From NCBI RefSeq assembly GCF_001955695.1, contig NZ_CP019236.1, forward strand, positions 1,860,001 to 1,924,000: DNA of 64,000 nt, read 5' to 3'. The notes below the pieces were generated by a model. That model saw only the letters and a list, made by a program, of their open reading frames with translations, made no database searches and was not told where the DNA came from. This document shows, piece by piece, positions 38,631 to 48,832 of the stretch. Positions within the stretch are counted from its first letter, which is position 1, and every line of letters starts with the position of its first letter. Both the position numbers and the translations under genes were made by a program. This stretch comes from Rhodoferax koreense. GTDB taxonomy: Bacteria > Pseudomonadota > Gammaproteobacteria > Burkholderiales > Burkholderiaceae_C.

Positions 38631-40571
38631 ATGCCTTCCTCGACCTATGCCGACTTCTACCGCCGCTCCATCGACGACCGTGACGCCTTCTGGGCCGAGC
38701 AGGCCGCGCTGATCGACTGGCAGACGCCGCCACAGCAGATCTGCGACAACAGCCGGCCGCCGTTCGTGCGCTGGTTTCCCGGCGCCACCACCAACCTTTG
38801 CCACAACGCCGTGGACCGGCACGTGCCCAAGCGGGGCGAGTCGGCGGCGCTGATCCACGTCTCCAGCGAAACCGGCAGCGAACGTATCTACAGCTTCAAC
38901 GAACTGCATCGCGAGGTGCAGCGCATGGCGGCGATCCTGCTCTCGCTGGGTGTGCGCAAGGGCGACCGCGTGCTGATCTACATGCCGATGCTGGCCGAGG
39001 CCGCGTTCGCCATGCTGGCCTGCACCCGCATCGGCGCGATCCATTCGGTGGTCTTCGGCGGCTTCGCGGCTGTTTCGCTGGCCTCGCGCATCGAGGATGC
39101 GGAGCCGCGCGTCGTGGTCAGCGCCGATGCCGGCATGCGTGGCGGCAAGGTCGTGGCGTACAAGCCGCTGCTCGACGAGGCCATCCGGCACAGCCGGCAC
39201 CAGCCAGAAAGCGTGCTGCTGGTCGATCGGCAGCTTGCGCCGCTGGCGCTGGTCGAGGGACGGGACCACCTGTACGCGCCGCTGCGCATGCAATACCTCG
39301 ATGCCGAGGTCGCTTGCGAATGGGTGGATGCCACCCACACCAGCTACACGCTCTACACCAGTGGCACCACCGGCAAACCGAAGGGTGTGCAGCGCGATAC
39401 CGGTGGTTATGCCGTGGCCCTGGCGGCCAGCATGCGCCACATCTTCGAGGGACAGCCCGGCGAAACCTATTTCTCGACCAGCGATATCGGCTGGGTCGTC
39501 GGCCACAGCTACATCGTCTACGGCCCGCTGATCGCCGGCATGGCGACGCTGATGTACGAGGGACTGCCGGTGCGGGGCATGGACGGCGAGCCCGATCCTT
39601 CGATCTGGTGGAAGCTCGTCGAAAAGTACAAGGTCACCCGCATGTTCTCGGCACCGACGGCGGTGCGGGTGCTGAAGAAGTACGACGCGGCCCATCTGCG
39701 GCAACACGACATCTCCAGCCTGAAAGCGCTGTACCTCGCCGGCGAGCCGCTGGACGAGCCGACCGCGCGCTGGATCAGCGAAGGCCTGGGCGTGCCCATC
39801 ATCGACAACTACTGGCAGACCGAAAGCGGCTGGCCGATCCTCACGATCGCCAATGGCGTGGAGCGCAAGCCCAGCCGGTTCGGCAGTCCGGGCGTGCCGA
39901 TGTACGGCTACAACGTCAAGCTGCTCGATGAGAACACCGGCGCCGAATTGACCGGGCCGAACCAGAAGGGCGTGCTCGTGATCGAAGGGCCGCTGCCGCC
40001 GGGTTGCCTGCAGACCGTGTGGCGCGACGACGCGCGTTTCGTGCAGACCTACTGGTCGTCGGTGCCGGGCCGGCAGGTCTACAGCACCTTCGACTGGGGC
40101 ATCCGGGACGCCGACGGCTATTTCTTCATCCTCGGTCGCTCCGACGACGTGATCAACGTCGCCGGCCACCGGCTGGGCACGCGCGAGATCGAGGAATGCA
40201 TCTCCGGCCATGCCCAGGTCGCCGAAGTCGCCGTGCTCGGCGTGGCCGACGCGCTCAAGGGCCAGGTGGCGGTGGCCTTCGCCGTACCCAGGGATGCCGC
40301 CACGGTGGCCGACGAGGCATTGCGCCTGCGGCTCGAGGGCGAGATCATGAAGCGGGTCGACGCGGAGCTGGGCGCCGTGGCCCGGCCCGCGCGGGTGTTT
40401 TTCGTCGGTCTGCTGCCCAAGACACGCAGCGGCAAATTGCTGCGCCGCGCCATGCAGGCCGTCTGCGAGGGGCGGGATGCCGGCGACCTTTCCACGCTCG
40501 ACGACCCGACGGCGCTCGTGCAGATCCGCCAGGCCATGCAGGCGGGCAAACCCATTTCGGCTGCGGGGTAA
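38631..40571 (+). CDS. prpE: Propionate-CoA ligase PrpE (acyl-CoA synthetase)
   Basis: A 646-residue ANL-superfamily enzyme that activates propionate (or acetate) with ATP and CoA. It has the ACAS N-terminal segment (ADFYRRSIDDRDAFWAEQA), the P-loop YTSGTTGKPKGV, YWQTESGWPI, and the hinge and C-terminal Lys region (TRSGKLLRRAM). PrpE-type enzymes carry the same overall plan as Acs but are usually about 630 residues, as here. It stands alone between the isochorismatase and sucA. Start ATG 38631 follows ACGGAGACAAGCCCC. Confidence 0.92.
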   Translation: MPSSTYADFYRRSIDDRDAFWAEQAALIDWQTPPQQICDNSRPPFVRWFPGATTNLCHNAVDRHVPKRGESAALIHVSSETGSERIYSFNELHREVQRMAAILLSLGVRKGDRVLIYMPMLAEAAFAMLACTRIGAIHSVVFGGFAAVSLASRIEDAEPRVVVSADAGMRGGKVVAYKPLLDEAIRHSRHQPESVLLVDRQLAPLALVEGRDHLYAPLRMQYLDAEVACEWVDATHTSYTLYTSGTTGKPKGVQRDTGGYAVALAASMRHIFEGQPGETYFSTSDIGWVVGHSYIVYGPLIAGMATLMYEGLPVRGMDGEPDPSIWWKLVEKYKVTRMFSAPTAVRVLKKYDAAHLRQHDISSLKALYLAGEPLDEPTARWISEGLGVPIIDNYWQTESGWPILTIANGVERKPSRFGSPGVPMYGYNVKLLDENTGAELTGPNQKGVLVIEGPLPPGCLQTVWRDDARFVQTYWSSVPGRQVYSTFDWGIRDADGYFFILGRSDDVINVAGHRLGTREIEECISGHAQVAEVAVLGVADALKGQVAVAFAVPRDAATVADEALRLRLEGEIMKRVDAELGAVARPARVFFVGLLPKTRSGKLLRRAMQAVCEGRDAGDLSTLDDPTALVQIRQAMQAGKPISAAG

Positions 40572-40663
40572 CCCTAGGCCGGCGGCTCCCGCCACGCCCG
40601 GGTTTGGGCGTACAGTCAACTCCCCGTCACATAGCCGCCGGATAGTGACGCTGCATTCGGTGC

Positions 40664-40795
40664 GATAATGCCGGGTGTACTCGGCCCTTCCTGCCACAGT
40701 CGCATCCGCCAATCGGTCCAGCCGTGTCGCGGAAGGTTAATTAACAAGCTTTAACCAGCTAATGTTTCCCCAAGGGAAACGGAGGTCAGCGGAAT
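40664..40795 (+). promoter_or_regulatory. sucA promoter and structured leader
   Basis: An extended -10 (TGC-GATAAT, 40661-40669) suggests a start near 40676 and a leader of about 120 bases. The leader can form GGTTAA/TTAACC (40735-40740 and 40751-40756) and GTTTCCC/GGGAAAC (40764-40770 and 40774-40780), the latter abutting the GGAGG ribosome-binding site (40781-40785). A 'sucA' RNA motif is known upstream of sucA in Burkholderiales; this leader is a good candidate, though I could not align it to the motif. Confidence 0.55.
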
Positions 40796-43663
40796 ATGAG
40801 TGAGACTTCTTCGGTCTACAGCGCCTATCAGGGCAATACCTATCTCTTCGGCGGCAATGCGCCCTATGTCGAAGAGCTCTACGAAAACTACCTGAGCAAT
40901 CCCGGTAGCGTGCCCGACAACTGGCGCGACTATTTCGACGCGCTGCAAAACGTGCCCGCCGTCGACGGCAGCAATGCCAAGGACGTGCCGCACCTGCCCG
41001 TCGTCAACGCCTTCGCCGAGCGCGCCAAGCAGGGCCAGACCAAGGTCATCGTCGCCAGCGCCGACTCCGAGATGGGCCGCAAGCGCACCGCCGTGCAGCA
41101 GCTGATCGCGGCCTACCGCAATGTCGGCGTTCGCTGGGCCGACCTCGATCCGCTCAAGCGCACCGAGCGCGAACAGATTCCCGAGCTCGAAGCTTCGTTC
41201 TACGGCTTCACCGACGCCGACCAGGAAACCGTGTTCAACACCAGCAACACGTTCTTCGGCAAGGAAACCATGTCGCTGCGCGACCTGATGAACGCGCTGC
41301 GCGAGACTTACTGCGGCACCATCGGCGCCGAATACATGTACATCAGCGACCAGAACAAGAAGCGCTGGTGGCAGCAAAAGCTCGAAGGCATTCGCAGCAA
41401 GCCCAATTTCTCCAAGGAAAAGAAGCTCCACATCCTCGACCGCCTGACCGCGGCCGAAGGTCTGGAGCGTTTCCTGCACACCAAGTATGTCGGCCAGAAG
41501 CGTTTCTCGCTCGAAGGCGGCGAAAGCTTCATCGCCTCGATGGACGAACTGATCCAGATGGGCGGCGAGAAGGGCGTGCAGGAAATCGTCATCGGCATGG
41601 CCCACCGCGGCCGCCTGAACGTGCTGGTCAACTCGCTGGGCAAGGTGCCGGCCGACCTGTTCGCCGAGTTCGACCATACGGCGCCGGAAGACCTGCCTTC
41701 GGGCGACGTGAAGTACCACCAGGGCTTCAGTTCCGATGTGTCCACCCCCGGCGGCCCGGTGCATCTGTCGCTGGCCTTCAACCCGTCCCACCTGGAAATC
41801 GTGAACCCGGTCGTCGAAGGTTCGGTGCGCGCCCGCATGGACCGCCGCGGCGATCCGCTGGGCAAGCAGGTGCTGCCGGTGCTGGTGCACGGCGACGCCG
41901 CCTTCGCCGGCCAGGGCGTCGTGATGGAAACCCTGGCGCTGGCCGAGACCCGTGGCTACTACACGGGCGGCACGGTGCACATCGTGATCAACAACCAGAT
42001 CGGCTTCACCACCAGCGATCCGCGCGACAGCCGCTCCACGCTGTACTGTTCCGACGTCGTGAAGATGATCGAAGCCCCGGTGCTGCACGTCAACGGCGAC
42101 GACCCGGAAGCCGTCGTGCTGGCCACGCAGATCGCGCTCGACTACCGCATGGAATTCCACAAGGACGTGGTCGTCGACATCATCTGCTTCCGCAAGCTCG
42201 GCCACAACGAGCAGGACACGCCTGCGCTGACCCAGCCGCTGATGTACAAGAAGATCGCCAAGCACCCCGGCACGCGCAAGCTGTACGCCGACAAGCTGGC
42301 GGCGCAGGGTTATGGCGAGACGCTGGGCGACGACATGGTCAAGTCGCTGCGCGCCGCGCTCGACGCCGGCAAGAACACCTTCGACCCGGTGTTGACCAAT
42401 TTCAAGAGCAAGTTCGCGGTCGACTGGTCGCCCTACCTCGGCAAGAAGTGGACCGATGCCGGCGACACGGCGATCCCGATGGCCGAGTGGAAGCGCCTGG
42501 CCGAAAAAATCACCACCATCCCGGCCAGCGTCACCCCGCACCAGTTGGTCAAGAAGGTGTACGACGACCGCGCCGCCATGGGCCGCGGCGACATTCCGGT
42601 CGATTGGGGCATGGGTGAGCACATGGCCTTCGCCTCGCTGGTGGCCAGCGGCTACCCGGTGCGCCTGTCGGGCGAAGACTGCGGCCGCGGCACCTTCACG
42701 CACCGCCACGCCGTCATCCACGACCAGAACCGCGAGAAGTTCGACGAAGGCACCTACACGCCGCTGCAGAACGTGGCCGAGAACCAGGCACCGTTCACCG
42801 TCATCGACTCGATCCTGTCCGAAGAAGCCGTGCTCGCCTACGAATACGGCTACGCGTCGAACGACCCCAACACCTTCGTGATCTGGGAAGCGCAGTTCGG
42901 CGACTTCGCCAACGGCGCCCAGGTCGTGATCGACCAGTTCATCGCCTCGGGCGAAGTGAAGTGGGGTCGCGTCAACGGCATCACGCTGATGCTGCCGCAC
43001 GGCTACGAAGGCCAGGGCCCGGAACACTCTTCGGCCCGCCTGGAGCGCTTCATGCAGCTCAGCGCCGACACCAACATGCAGGTGGTGCAGCCCACCACGG
43101 CCAGCCAGATCTTCCACCTGCTGCGCCGGCAGATGGTGCGCAACCTGCGCAAGCCGCTGATCATCATGACGCCGAAGTCGCTGCTGCGCGCCAAGGATGC
43201 CGCGTCGCCGCTGTCCGAGTTCACCAAGGGTGGCTTCCAGACCGTCATCCCCGAGAGCAAGGACCTCAAGGCCGACAAGGTCAAGCGCATCGTCGCCTGC
43301 TCGGGCAAGGTGTATTACGACCTGGCCCGCAAGCGCGAGGAAAAGGGCATCGACGACGTGGTGCTGCTGCGCGTGGAACAGCTCTATCCGTTCCCGCACA
43401 AGGCTTTTGCGGCCGAGCTCAAGAAGTATCCGAACGCCACCGAAGTCGTGTGGTGCCAGGACGAGCCGCAGAACCAGGGCGCATGGTTCTTCGTGCAGCA
43501 CTACCTGCACGAGAACATGAGCGAAGGACAACGGTTGGGTTATTCCGGCCGTGCCGCCTCCGCTTCCCCGGCAGCCGGTTATTCGCACCTGCACCAGGAG
43601 CAGCAGAAGGCGCTGGTGGATGGCGCGTTCGGCAAACTCAAGGGTTTCGTCCTCACCAAATAA
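40796..43663 (+). CDS. sucA: 2-oxoglutarate dehydrogenase E1 component
   Basis: A 955-residue thiamine-diphosphate enzyme that decarboxylates 2-oxoglutarate in the TCA cycle and passes the succinyl group to E2. It has the N-terminal OGDH motif GGNAPYVEELYENYL, HRGRLNVL, the ThDP-binding GDAAFAGQGVVMET and NNQIGFTTSD, and the C-terminal EQLYPFPH. Length is as expected. GGAGG lies 11 bases before the ATG. It is the first gene of sucA-sucB-lpdA. Confidence 0.97.
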   Translation: MSETSSVYSAYQGNTYLFGGNAPYVEELYENYLSNPGSVPDNWRDYFDALQNVPAVDGSNAKDVPHLPVVNAFAERAKQGQTKVIVASADSEMGRKRTAVQQLIAAYRNVGVRWADLDPLKRTEREQIPELEASFYGFTDADQETVFNTSNTFFGKETMSLRDLMNALRETYCGTIGAEYMYISDQNKKRWWQQKLEGIRSKPNFSKEKKLHILDRLTAAEGLERFLHTKYVGQKRFSLEGGESFIASMDELIQMGGEKGVQEIVIGMAHRGRLNVLVNSLGKVPADLFAEFDHTAPEDLPSGDVKYHQGFSSDVSTPGGPVHLSLAFNPSHLEIVNPVVEGSVRARMDRRGDPLGKQVLPVLVHGDAAFAGQGVVMETLALAETRGYYTGGTVHIVINNQIGFTTSDPRDSRSTLYCSDVVKMIEAPVLHVNGDDPEAVVLATQIALDYRMEFHKDVVVDIICFRKLGHNEQDTPALTQPLMYKKIAKHPGTRKLYADKLAAQGYGETLGDDMVKSLRAALDAGKNTFDPVLTNFKSKFAVDWSPYLGKKWTDAGDTAIPMAEWKRLAEKITTIPASVTPHQLVKKVYDDRAAMGRGDIPVDWGMGEHMAFASLVASGYPVRLSGEDCGRGTFTHRHAVIHDQNREKFDEGTYTPLQNVAENQAPFTVIDSILSEEAVLAYEYGYASNDPNTFVIWEAQFGDFANGAQVVIDQFIASGEVKWGRVNGITLMLPHGYEGQGPEHSSARLERFMQLSADTNMQVVQPTTASQIFHLLRRQMVRNLRKPLIIMTPKSLLRAKDAASPLSEFTKGGFQTVIPESKDLKADKVKRIVACSGKVYYDLARKREEKGIDDVVLLRVEQLYPFPHKAFAAELKKYPNATEVVWCQDEPQNQGAWFFVQHYLHENMSEGQRLGYSGRAASASPAAGYSHLHQEQQKALVDGAFGKLKGFVLTK

Positions 43664-43762
43664 GCAGCTTGGCCGCGGCGCCGCAAGCCGTGGCTCTTGA
43701 ACGCCGGGGCCGTGCTGGCCCCGCGCGCGCATCCCCCGCAAAAGAAAAATTGGAGTATTGAA

Positions 43763-45040
43763 ATGGCCATCGTAGAAGTCAAAGTCCCACAGCTGTCCGA
43801 GTCCGTCGAAGAAGCGACGATGCTGCAGTGGAAAAAGAAAGTCGGAGACGCCGTCGCCGTCGATGAAATCCTGATCGAAATCGAAACCGACAAGGTGGTG
43901 CTGGAAGTGCCGGCACCGTCGGCCGGCGTGATCACCGAGCTCACCGTGGGCGATGGCGCCACCGTCAAGGCCGATCAGCTGATCGCCAAGATCGACACCG
44001 AAGCCAAGGCCGGCGCCGCCGCACCGGCACCTTCCGCCGCACCGGCCGCAGCCCCCGCCGTGGCCGCAGCACCTGCGCCCGCACCGGCCGCCACCGGCGG
44101 TTCGATGGCCGGCGTCGCCATGCCGGCCGCCGCCAAGCTGATGGCCGACAACAACCTCGCCAGCGGCTCCGTGGCCGGCTCGGGCAAGGACGGCCGCGTG
44201 ACCAAGGGTGACGTGCTCGGCGCCGTGGCCTCCGGCGCTGCCGCGCCCGCACCGGCCGCCAAGGCCGCTGCGGCCATTCCCACCGGCGTGCCGACCAAGT
44301 CGCTGCCGCAGGTGGCGACCCTGGCCCCTGACCTGGGCGACCGCCCCGAACAACGCGTGCCGATGAGCCGCCTGCGCGCGCGCGTGGCCGAACGCCTGCT
44401 GCAATCGCAGTCCACCAACGCCATCCTCACCACGTTCAACGAAATCAACATGGCCCCGGTCATGGAAATGCGCAAGCGCATGCAGGAGCGTTTCGAGAAG
44501 GAACACGGCACCAAGCTGGGCTTCATGAGCTTCTTCGTCAAGGCTGCCGTGCATGCGCTGAAGAAGTTCCCGGTGCTCAATGCCAGCGTGGACGGCAACG
44601 ACATCGTCTACCACGGCTACTTCGACATCGGTATCGCCGTCGGCTCGCCACGCGGCCTGGTGGTGCCGATCCTGCGCAATGCCGACCAGATGAGTTTTGC
44701 CGACATCGAGAAGAAGATCGCCGAATACGGCCAGAAGGCCAAGGACGGCAAGCTGGGCATCGAAGAGATGACCGGCGGTACCTTCTCCATCTCCAACGGC
44801 GGCACCTTCGGCTCGATGCTGTCCACGCCGATCATCAACCCGCCGCAGTCCGCGATCCTGGGCATCCACGCCACCAAGGACCGCGCCGTCGTCGAGAACG
44901 GCCAAGTCGTGGTGCGCCCGATGAACTACTTCGCCATGAGCTACGACCACCGCATCATCGACGGCCGCGAAGCTGTCCTGGGCCTCGTCGCCATGAAGGA
45001 AGCGCTCGAAGATCCAGCACGTCTGCTGTTTGACATCTAA
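43763..45040 (+). CDS. sucB: Dihydrolipoyl succinyltransferase E2 (2-oxoglutarate dehydrogenase)
   Basis: A 425-residue E2 protein. A single lipoyl domain carries the lipoylated Lys in [10 protein letters not shown]. An Ala/Pro-rich linker follows, then a peripheral-subunit-binding domain ([28 protein letters not shown], residues about 113-140), a second linker, and the catalytic domain ending [14 protein letters not shown] with the active-site His. The start is ATG 43763 after TTGGAGTATTGAA; 99 bases separate it from sucA. Confidence 0.97.
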   Translation: MAIVEVKVPQLSESVEEATMLQWKKKVGDAVAVDEILIEIETDKVVLEVPAPSAGVITELTVGDGATVKADQLIAKIDTEAKAGAAAPAPSAAPAAAPAVAAAPAPAPAATGGSMAGVAMPAAAKLMADNNLASGSVAGSGKDGRVTKGDVLGAVASGAAAPAPAAKAAAAIPTGVPTKSLPQVATLAPDLGDRPEQRVPMSRLRARVAERLLQSQSTNAILTTFNEINMAPVMEMRKRMQERFEKEHGTKLGFMSFFVKAAVHALKKFPVLNASVDGNDIVYHGYFDIGIAVGSPRGLVVPILRNADQMSFADIEKKIAEYGQKAKDGKLGIEEMTGGTFSISNGGTFGSMLSTPIINPPQSAILGIHATKDRAVVENGQVVVRPMNYFAMSYDHRIIDGREAVLGLVAMKEALEDPARLLFDI

Positions 45041-45054
45041 AAGGAATCCGAAGA

Positions 45055-46473
45055 ATGTCCAAGCAATTCGACGTCATCGTCATCGGCGGCGGCCCTGGCG
45101 GCTACATCGCGGCCATCCGCGCGGCCCAGCTGGGCTTCAACGTGGCCTGCATCGACGAGTGGAAGAACGGCAAGGGCGGCCCGGCTCCGGGCGGCACCTG
45201 CACCAACGTGGGCTGCATTCCTTCGAAGGCGCTGCTGCAGTCGTCCGAGCACTACGACCAGGCCAACCACCACTTCGCCGACCACGGCATCGAGGTCAAG
45301 GGCCTGGGCCTGGACGTCGGCAAGATGCTGGCGCGCAAGGACCAGGTGGTCAAGCAGAACAACGACGGCATCCTGTACCTGTTCAAGAAGAACAAGGTCA
45401 CCTTCTTCCACGGTCGCGGCACCTTCGCGGCGGCCAAGGACGGCGTGTACGACATCACCGTCGGCGAGGAAACGCTGACGGCCAAGAACGTGATCGTGGC
45501 CACCGGCTCCAATGCACGCGCCTTGCCCGGCACGCCGTTCGACGAGGAACTGGTGCTGTCCAACGACGGCGCGCTGCGTGTCGGCGCGGTGCCGAAGAAG
45601 CTGGGCCTGATCGGCTCCGGCGTCATCGGCTTGGAAATGGGCTCGGTGTGGCGCCGCCTCGGTGCCGAAGTCACGATCCTTGAAGGCCTGCCGACCTTCC
45701 TGGGCGCGGTGGACGAGCAGATCGCCAAGGAAGCCAAGAAGGCGTTCGACAAGCAGGGCCTGAAGATCAACCTCGGCGTGAAGGTCGGTGAGGTCAAAAC
45801 CGGCAAGAAGGGCGTGAGCATTGCCTACACCGATGCCAAGGGTGAAGCCCAGACGCTGGAAGTGGACAAACTGATCGTCTCCATCGGCCGCGTGCCGAAC
45901 ACCATCGGCCTCGGTGCCGACGCGGTCGGTCTGAAGCTCGACGAGCGTGGCGCCATTGTCGTGGACGACGAATGCAAGACCAGCCTGCCAGGCGTGTGGG
46001 CCATCGGCGACGTGGTGCGGGGCCCGATGCTCGCGCACAAGGCCGAGGAAGAAGGCGTGGCCGTGGCCGAACGCATTGCCGGACAACACGGCCATGTGAA
46101 TTTCAACACCATCCCGTGGGTGATCTACACCAACCCGGAAATCGCCTGGGTCGGCCAGACCGAGCAGCAGCTCAAGGCCGCGGGCCGCGCCTACAAGGCC
46201 GGCACGTTCCCGTTCCTCGCGAACGGTCGCGCGCGTGCACTGGGTGATACCACCGGCATGGTGAAGATGCTGGCCGACGCGGCCACCGATGAAATCCTCG
46301 GCGTGCACATCGTCGGGCCGATGGCCAGCGAACTGATCGCCGAATGTGTGGTGGCGATGGAGTTCCGCGCCAGCAGCGAAGACATCGCCCGCATCTGCCA
46401 CGCCCATCCTTCGCTTTCGGAAGCCACGAAGGAAGCGGCACTGGCCGTCGAAAAGCGTACGCTGAATTTCTAA
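45055..46473 (+). CDS. lpdA: Dihydrolipoyl dehydrogenase E3
   Basis: A 472-residue flavoprotein disulfide reductase. It has FAD motif [19 protein letters not shown], redox cysteines in [16 protein letters not shown], an NAD fold at [21 protein letters not shown], and the dimer-interface His-Glu in [10 protein letters not shown]. It reoxidises dihydrolipoamide for the 2-oxoglutarate dehydrogenase complex. It follows sucB by 14 bases and ends before a strong terminator. Confidence 0.97.
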   Translation: MSKQFDVIVIGGGPGGYIAAIRAAQLGFNVACIDEWKNGKGGPAPGGTCTNVGCIPSKALLQSSEHYDQANHHFADHGIEVKGLGLDVGKMLARKDQVVKQNNDGILYLFKKNKVTFFHGRGTFAAAKDGVYDITVGEETLTAKNVIVATGSNARALPGTPFDEELVLSNDGALRVGAVPKKLGLIGSGVIGLEMGSVWRRLGAEVTILEGLPTFLGAVDEQIAKEAKKAFDKQGLKINLGVKVGEVKTGKKGVSIAYTDAKGEAQTLEVDKLIVSIGRVPNTIGLGADAVGLKLDERGAIVVDDECKTSLPGVWAIGDVVRGPMLAHKAEEEGVAVAERIAGQHGHVNFNTIPWVIYTNPEIAWVGQTEQQLKAAGRAYKAGTFPFLANGRARALGDTTGMVKMLADAATDEILGVHIVGPMASELIAECVVAMEFRASSEDIARICHAHPSLSEATKEAALAVEKRTLNF

Positions 46474-46485
46474 GTTTCGAACGAA

Positions 46486-46532
46486 AATGGCTGCCAGCGT
46501 AGGTGAATCCTGCGCTGGCAGCTATTTTATTT
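46486..46532 (+). terminator. Strong intrinsic terminator after lpdA
   Basis: A 14-base-pair stem with one G-T pair: GCTGCCAGCGTAGG (46490-46503) pairs with CCTGCGCTGGCAGC (46509-46522) around a five-base loop. TATTTTATTT follows. It ends the sucABlpd operon 23 bases before the zapE start. Confidence 0.93.
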
Positions 46533-46554
46533 AGAGCAACCCGAGGTCTTTTCC

Positions 46555-47655
46555 GTGAGCGTGAAACAAGCCTACGAGGCCGAGCTGGCCCAGCGCGGCT
46601 ACACCGCCGATCCGGCGCAGTTGCGTGCCGTCGATGCGCTGGAGCGTTGCGCCAGCGAATGGGCCGCGTTCAAGGAAAAGCGCTCCAACGCCTTCAAGAA
46701 ACTCATCAACCACCCGGAGATCCCGCGCGGCGTCTACATGTACGGCGGCGTGGGGCGCGGCAAGAGTTTCCTCATGGATTGCTTCTTCAACGCCGTGCCG
46801 CTCAAGCGCAAGGTGCGGCTGCACTTCCACGAATTCATGCGCGAGGTGCACCGCGAACTGGCCGACCTGCATGGCACGCCGGACCCGCTGGACGAACTCG
46901 GCCGGCGCATGGCCAAGCGCTACAAGCTGCTGTGCTTCGATGAGTTCCATGTCGCCGACATCACCGACGCCATGATCCTGTATCGGCTGCTCAAGGCCTT
47001 GTTCGACAACGGCGTGGGTTTCATCACCACCTCCAATTTCCGCCCCGACGACCTGTATCCCGACGGCCTGCACCGCGACCGGATCCTGCCGGCCATCGCG
47101 CTGCTCAACGAGCGGCTCGAGGTGGTCAACGTCGACAACGGCACTGACTACCGACGCAAGACCATGGAGCAGGTCAAGCTCTACCACACCCCGCTCGGCC
47201 CCGAGGCCGACGCCGAGATGACAGCGGCCTTCGAGAGCCTGGCGGAATCGCACGACGACGAAGACCCGGTGCTGCACATCGAGCAGCGCGAGATCCGCGC
47301 CCGGCGCAAGGCCGGCGGCGTGGTCTGGTTCGACTTCCGCATCCTGTGCGGCGGCCCGCGCTCGCAGAACGACTACCTCGAGATCGCCACGCAGTTCCAC
47401 ACCGTGCTGCTCAGCGACGTGCCGGTCATGGCCGTGCGCCAGGCCTCGGAGGCGCGGCGCTTCACCTGGCTGGTCGACGTGCTGTACGACCGCCGCGTGA
47501 AACTCATCATGTCGGCCGAAGCGGTGCCCGAGGAGTTATATACGGCCGGCCCGCTGGCGCACGAATTCCCGCGCACTGCATCGCGCCTGAGCGAAATGCA
47601 GTCGGCGGAATTCCTGGCGCTCGAGCGCCGGTCGGTCGACACCGGCCTGACTTGA
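46555..47655 (+). CDS. zapE: Cell division ATPase ZapE (AFG1 family)
   Basis: A 366-residue AFG1/ZapE ATPase. Walker A is GGVGRGKSFLMDCFF, Walker B is KLLCFDEFHVADI, and FITTSNFRPDDLYPDGLHR is a family motif. ZapE binds FtsZ and affects Z-ring stability under low-oxygen or heat stress in E. coli. The start is GTG 46555. Because the sucABlpd terminator lies just upstream, its promoter must overlap the terminator or transcription is by read-through. Confidence 0.93.
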   Translation: MSVKQAYEAELAQRGYTADPAQLRAVDALERCASEWAAFKEKRSNAFKKLINHPEIPRGVYMYGGVGRGKSFLMDCFFNAVPLKRKVRLHFHEFMREVHRELADLHGTPDPLDELGRRMAKRYKLLCFDEFHVADITDAMILYRLLKALFDNGVGFITTSNFRPDDLYPDGLHRDRILPAIALLNERLEVVNVDNGTDYRRKTMEQVKLYHTPLGPEADAEMTAAFESLAESHDDEDPVLHIEQREIRARRKAGGVVWFDFRILCGGPRSQNDYLEIATQFHTVLLSDVPVMAVRQASEARRFTWLVDVLYDRRVKLIMSAEAVPEELYTAGPLAHEFPRTASRLSEMQSAEFLALERRSVDTGLT

Positions 47656-47672
47656 ACCTACCTGACGCACCC

Positions 47673-48308
47673 ATGAAGAAATTTTGCCTGGTACTGCTGC
47701 TGACACTCGGTTCCTCCGGCCTGTGGGCGCAGGCCTCGGCACCCCCTTCGAAGCCCCTGGCCGGCGGCCTGGACGTGGCCGCCGAGCGCAGCCGCATCTC
47801 GGCGGAGCGCCAGCAGGTGGAGGCGCGCTTCAAGGCCGAGGAGACCGCCTGCTACCAAAAATTCGCGGTCAACGACTGCATCAACGCCAGCCGCGTCGTG
47901 CGCCGCGAGAAGCTGGCCGACCTGCGGCGCCAGGAGATTTCGCTCAACGACGCCGAGCGCAAGCGCAAGGGTGCCGAGCAGATCCAGCGCATGGAAGACA
48001 AACAGAAGGACCAGGTGCCGCCGCAGCCGATGCACCAGCGCGAACGCGGCAAGCCGGCCAACCCGGGCCAGGCGGGCCAGACAGGTGAACAAGCGCCGCG
48101 CGAAGCCTCGGCGCCGAAAGTGCCGAAGCCGCGCACACCGCATGTGCCCGTGGTGAAGGATCCGGCGGTGGCCGCCGCCGAGGCCGCGCAGGAACGCGAG
48201 CGCTACGAGCGCAAGCTCGAGGAGGCCGCCGCGCACAAGGCGCAACTGGCCAAGCGCAACGCCGAGCGTACCAAGCCTCGCGCCCAACCGCTGCCGCCGG
48301 CGCCCTGA
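47673..48308 (+). CDS. Exported coiled-coil protein, unknown
   Basis: A 211-residue protein with a signal peptide (MKKFCLVLLLTLGSSGLWAQ). A charged helical region follows (ISAERQQVEARFKAEETACYQKF) with two cysteines around AVNDCINASRVVRREKLADLRRQ (described here as residues about 55-85), then a Pro/Lys-rich region and a second coiled coil (ERERYERKLEEAAAHKAQLAKR). No enzymatic domain. It is 17 bases downstream of zapE and may be co-transcribed. Likely periplasmic or surface scaffold; this is inference. Confidence 0.7.
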   Translation: MKKFCLVLLLTLGSSGLWAQASAPPSKPLAGGLDVAAERSRISAERQQVEARFKAEETACYQKFAVNDCINASRVVRREKLADLRRQEISLNDAERKRKGAEQIQRMEDKQKDQVPPQPMHQRERGKPANPGQAGQTGEQAPREASAPKVPKPRTPHVPVVKDPAVAAAEAAQERERYERKLEEAAAHKAQLAKRNAERTKPRAQPLPPAP

Positions 48309-48326
48309 ACCGGGCCCCGATCAAGA

Positions 48327-48731
48327 TCAGGTCATCTCTTCGATGACCAGTTTCCGGTACTTGATGGCGCACGCGAACGGCGCCTGGCGCACGGCCTTCA
48401 TCACTTCTTCGGTCTCGTCCGCGCTCGGCGCGTACACCATCAGCGCGTGATGGCCCTTGCTCGCCAGGTCGGCATAGCTGCGGATCGTGGCGGCCTCGGT
48501 GCCGACCGAAGGCAGCGGAATGTCGGCACTGCCGACGGTACGCACCACTTTTTCGAGCACCTCGTTCGGCGTGAGCACCATCGTTGGTTTGCCATCGTGT
48601 GCGCTCGCGGGCAGGGACCGCGCCACCTGCTGCACGTGTTCCTCTTCCGGAAGCATCACAAAAAGATAACCCGTGGGGTAGAAGACGCCGGCCATGGTGA
48701 GCATGCCGGGGTCGAGTTCGAATCGTTGCAT
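48327..48731 (-). CDS. Conserved hypothetical protein
   Basis: A 134-residue soluble protein starting MQRFELDPGMLTMAGVFYPT. It includes LFVMLPEEEHVQQVARSL and the C-terminal VMKAVRQAPFACAIKYRKLVIEEM. The segment HALMVYAPSADETEEVMKAV resembles the nucleotide-binding-like half of small stress proteins, but no family is assigned. Start chosen at 48731, preceded by GAGGAGCGCGCG. It converges with the coiled-coil gene with 18 bases between. Confidence 0.65.
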   Translation of the reverse strand: MQRFELDPGMLTMAGVFYPTGYLFVMLPEEEHVQQVARSLPASAHDGKPTMVLTPNEVLEKVVRTVGSADIPLPSVGTEAATIRSYADLASKGHHALMVYAPSADETEEVMKAVRQAPFACAIKYRKLVIEEMT

Positions 48732-48832
48732 CGCGCGCTCCTCGTTCGTGTCATGCAACGATTAGCGGCGCACAGGGCTGTGCCGTCTGTCAGCGCAGCC
48801 CATCGCCTGTCGTAGGACGCCGATCCTGCCGG

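Noticed and set aside
40594..40611. ACGCCC/GGGCGT hairpin after prpE as a terminator
   Set aside because: It is a six-base-pair stem without a following T-run.
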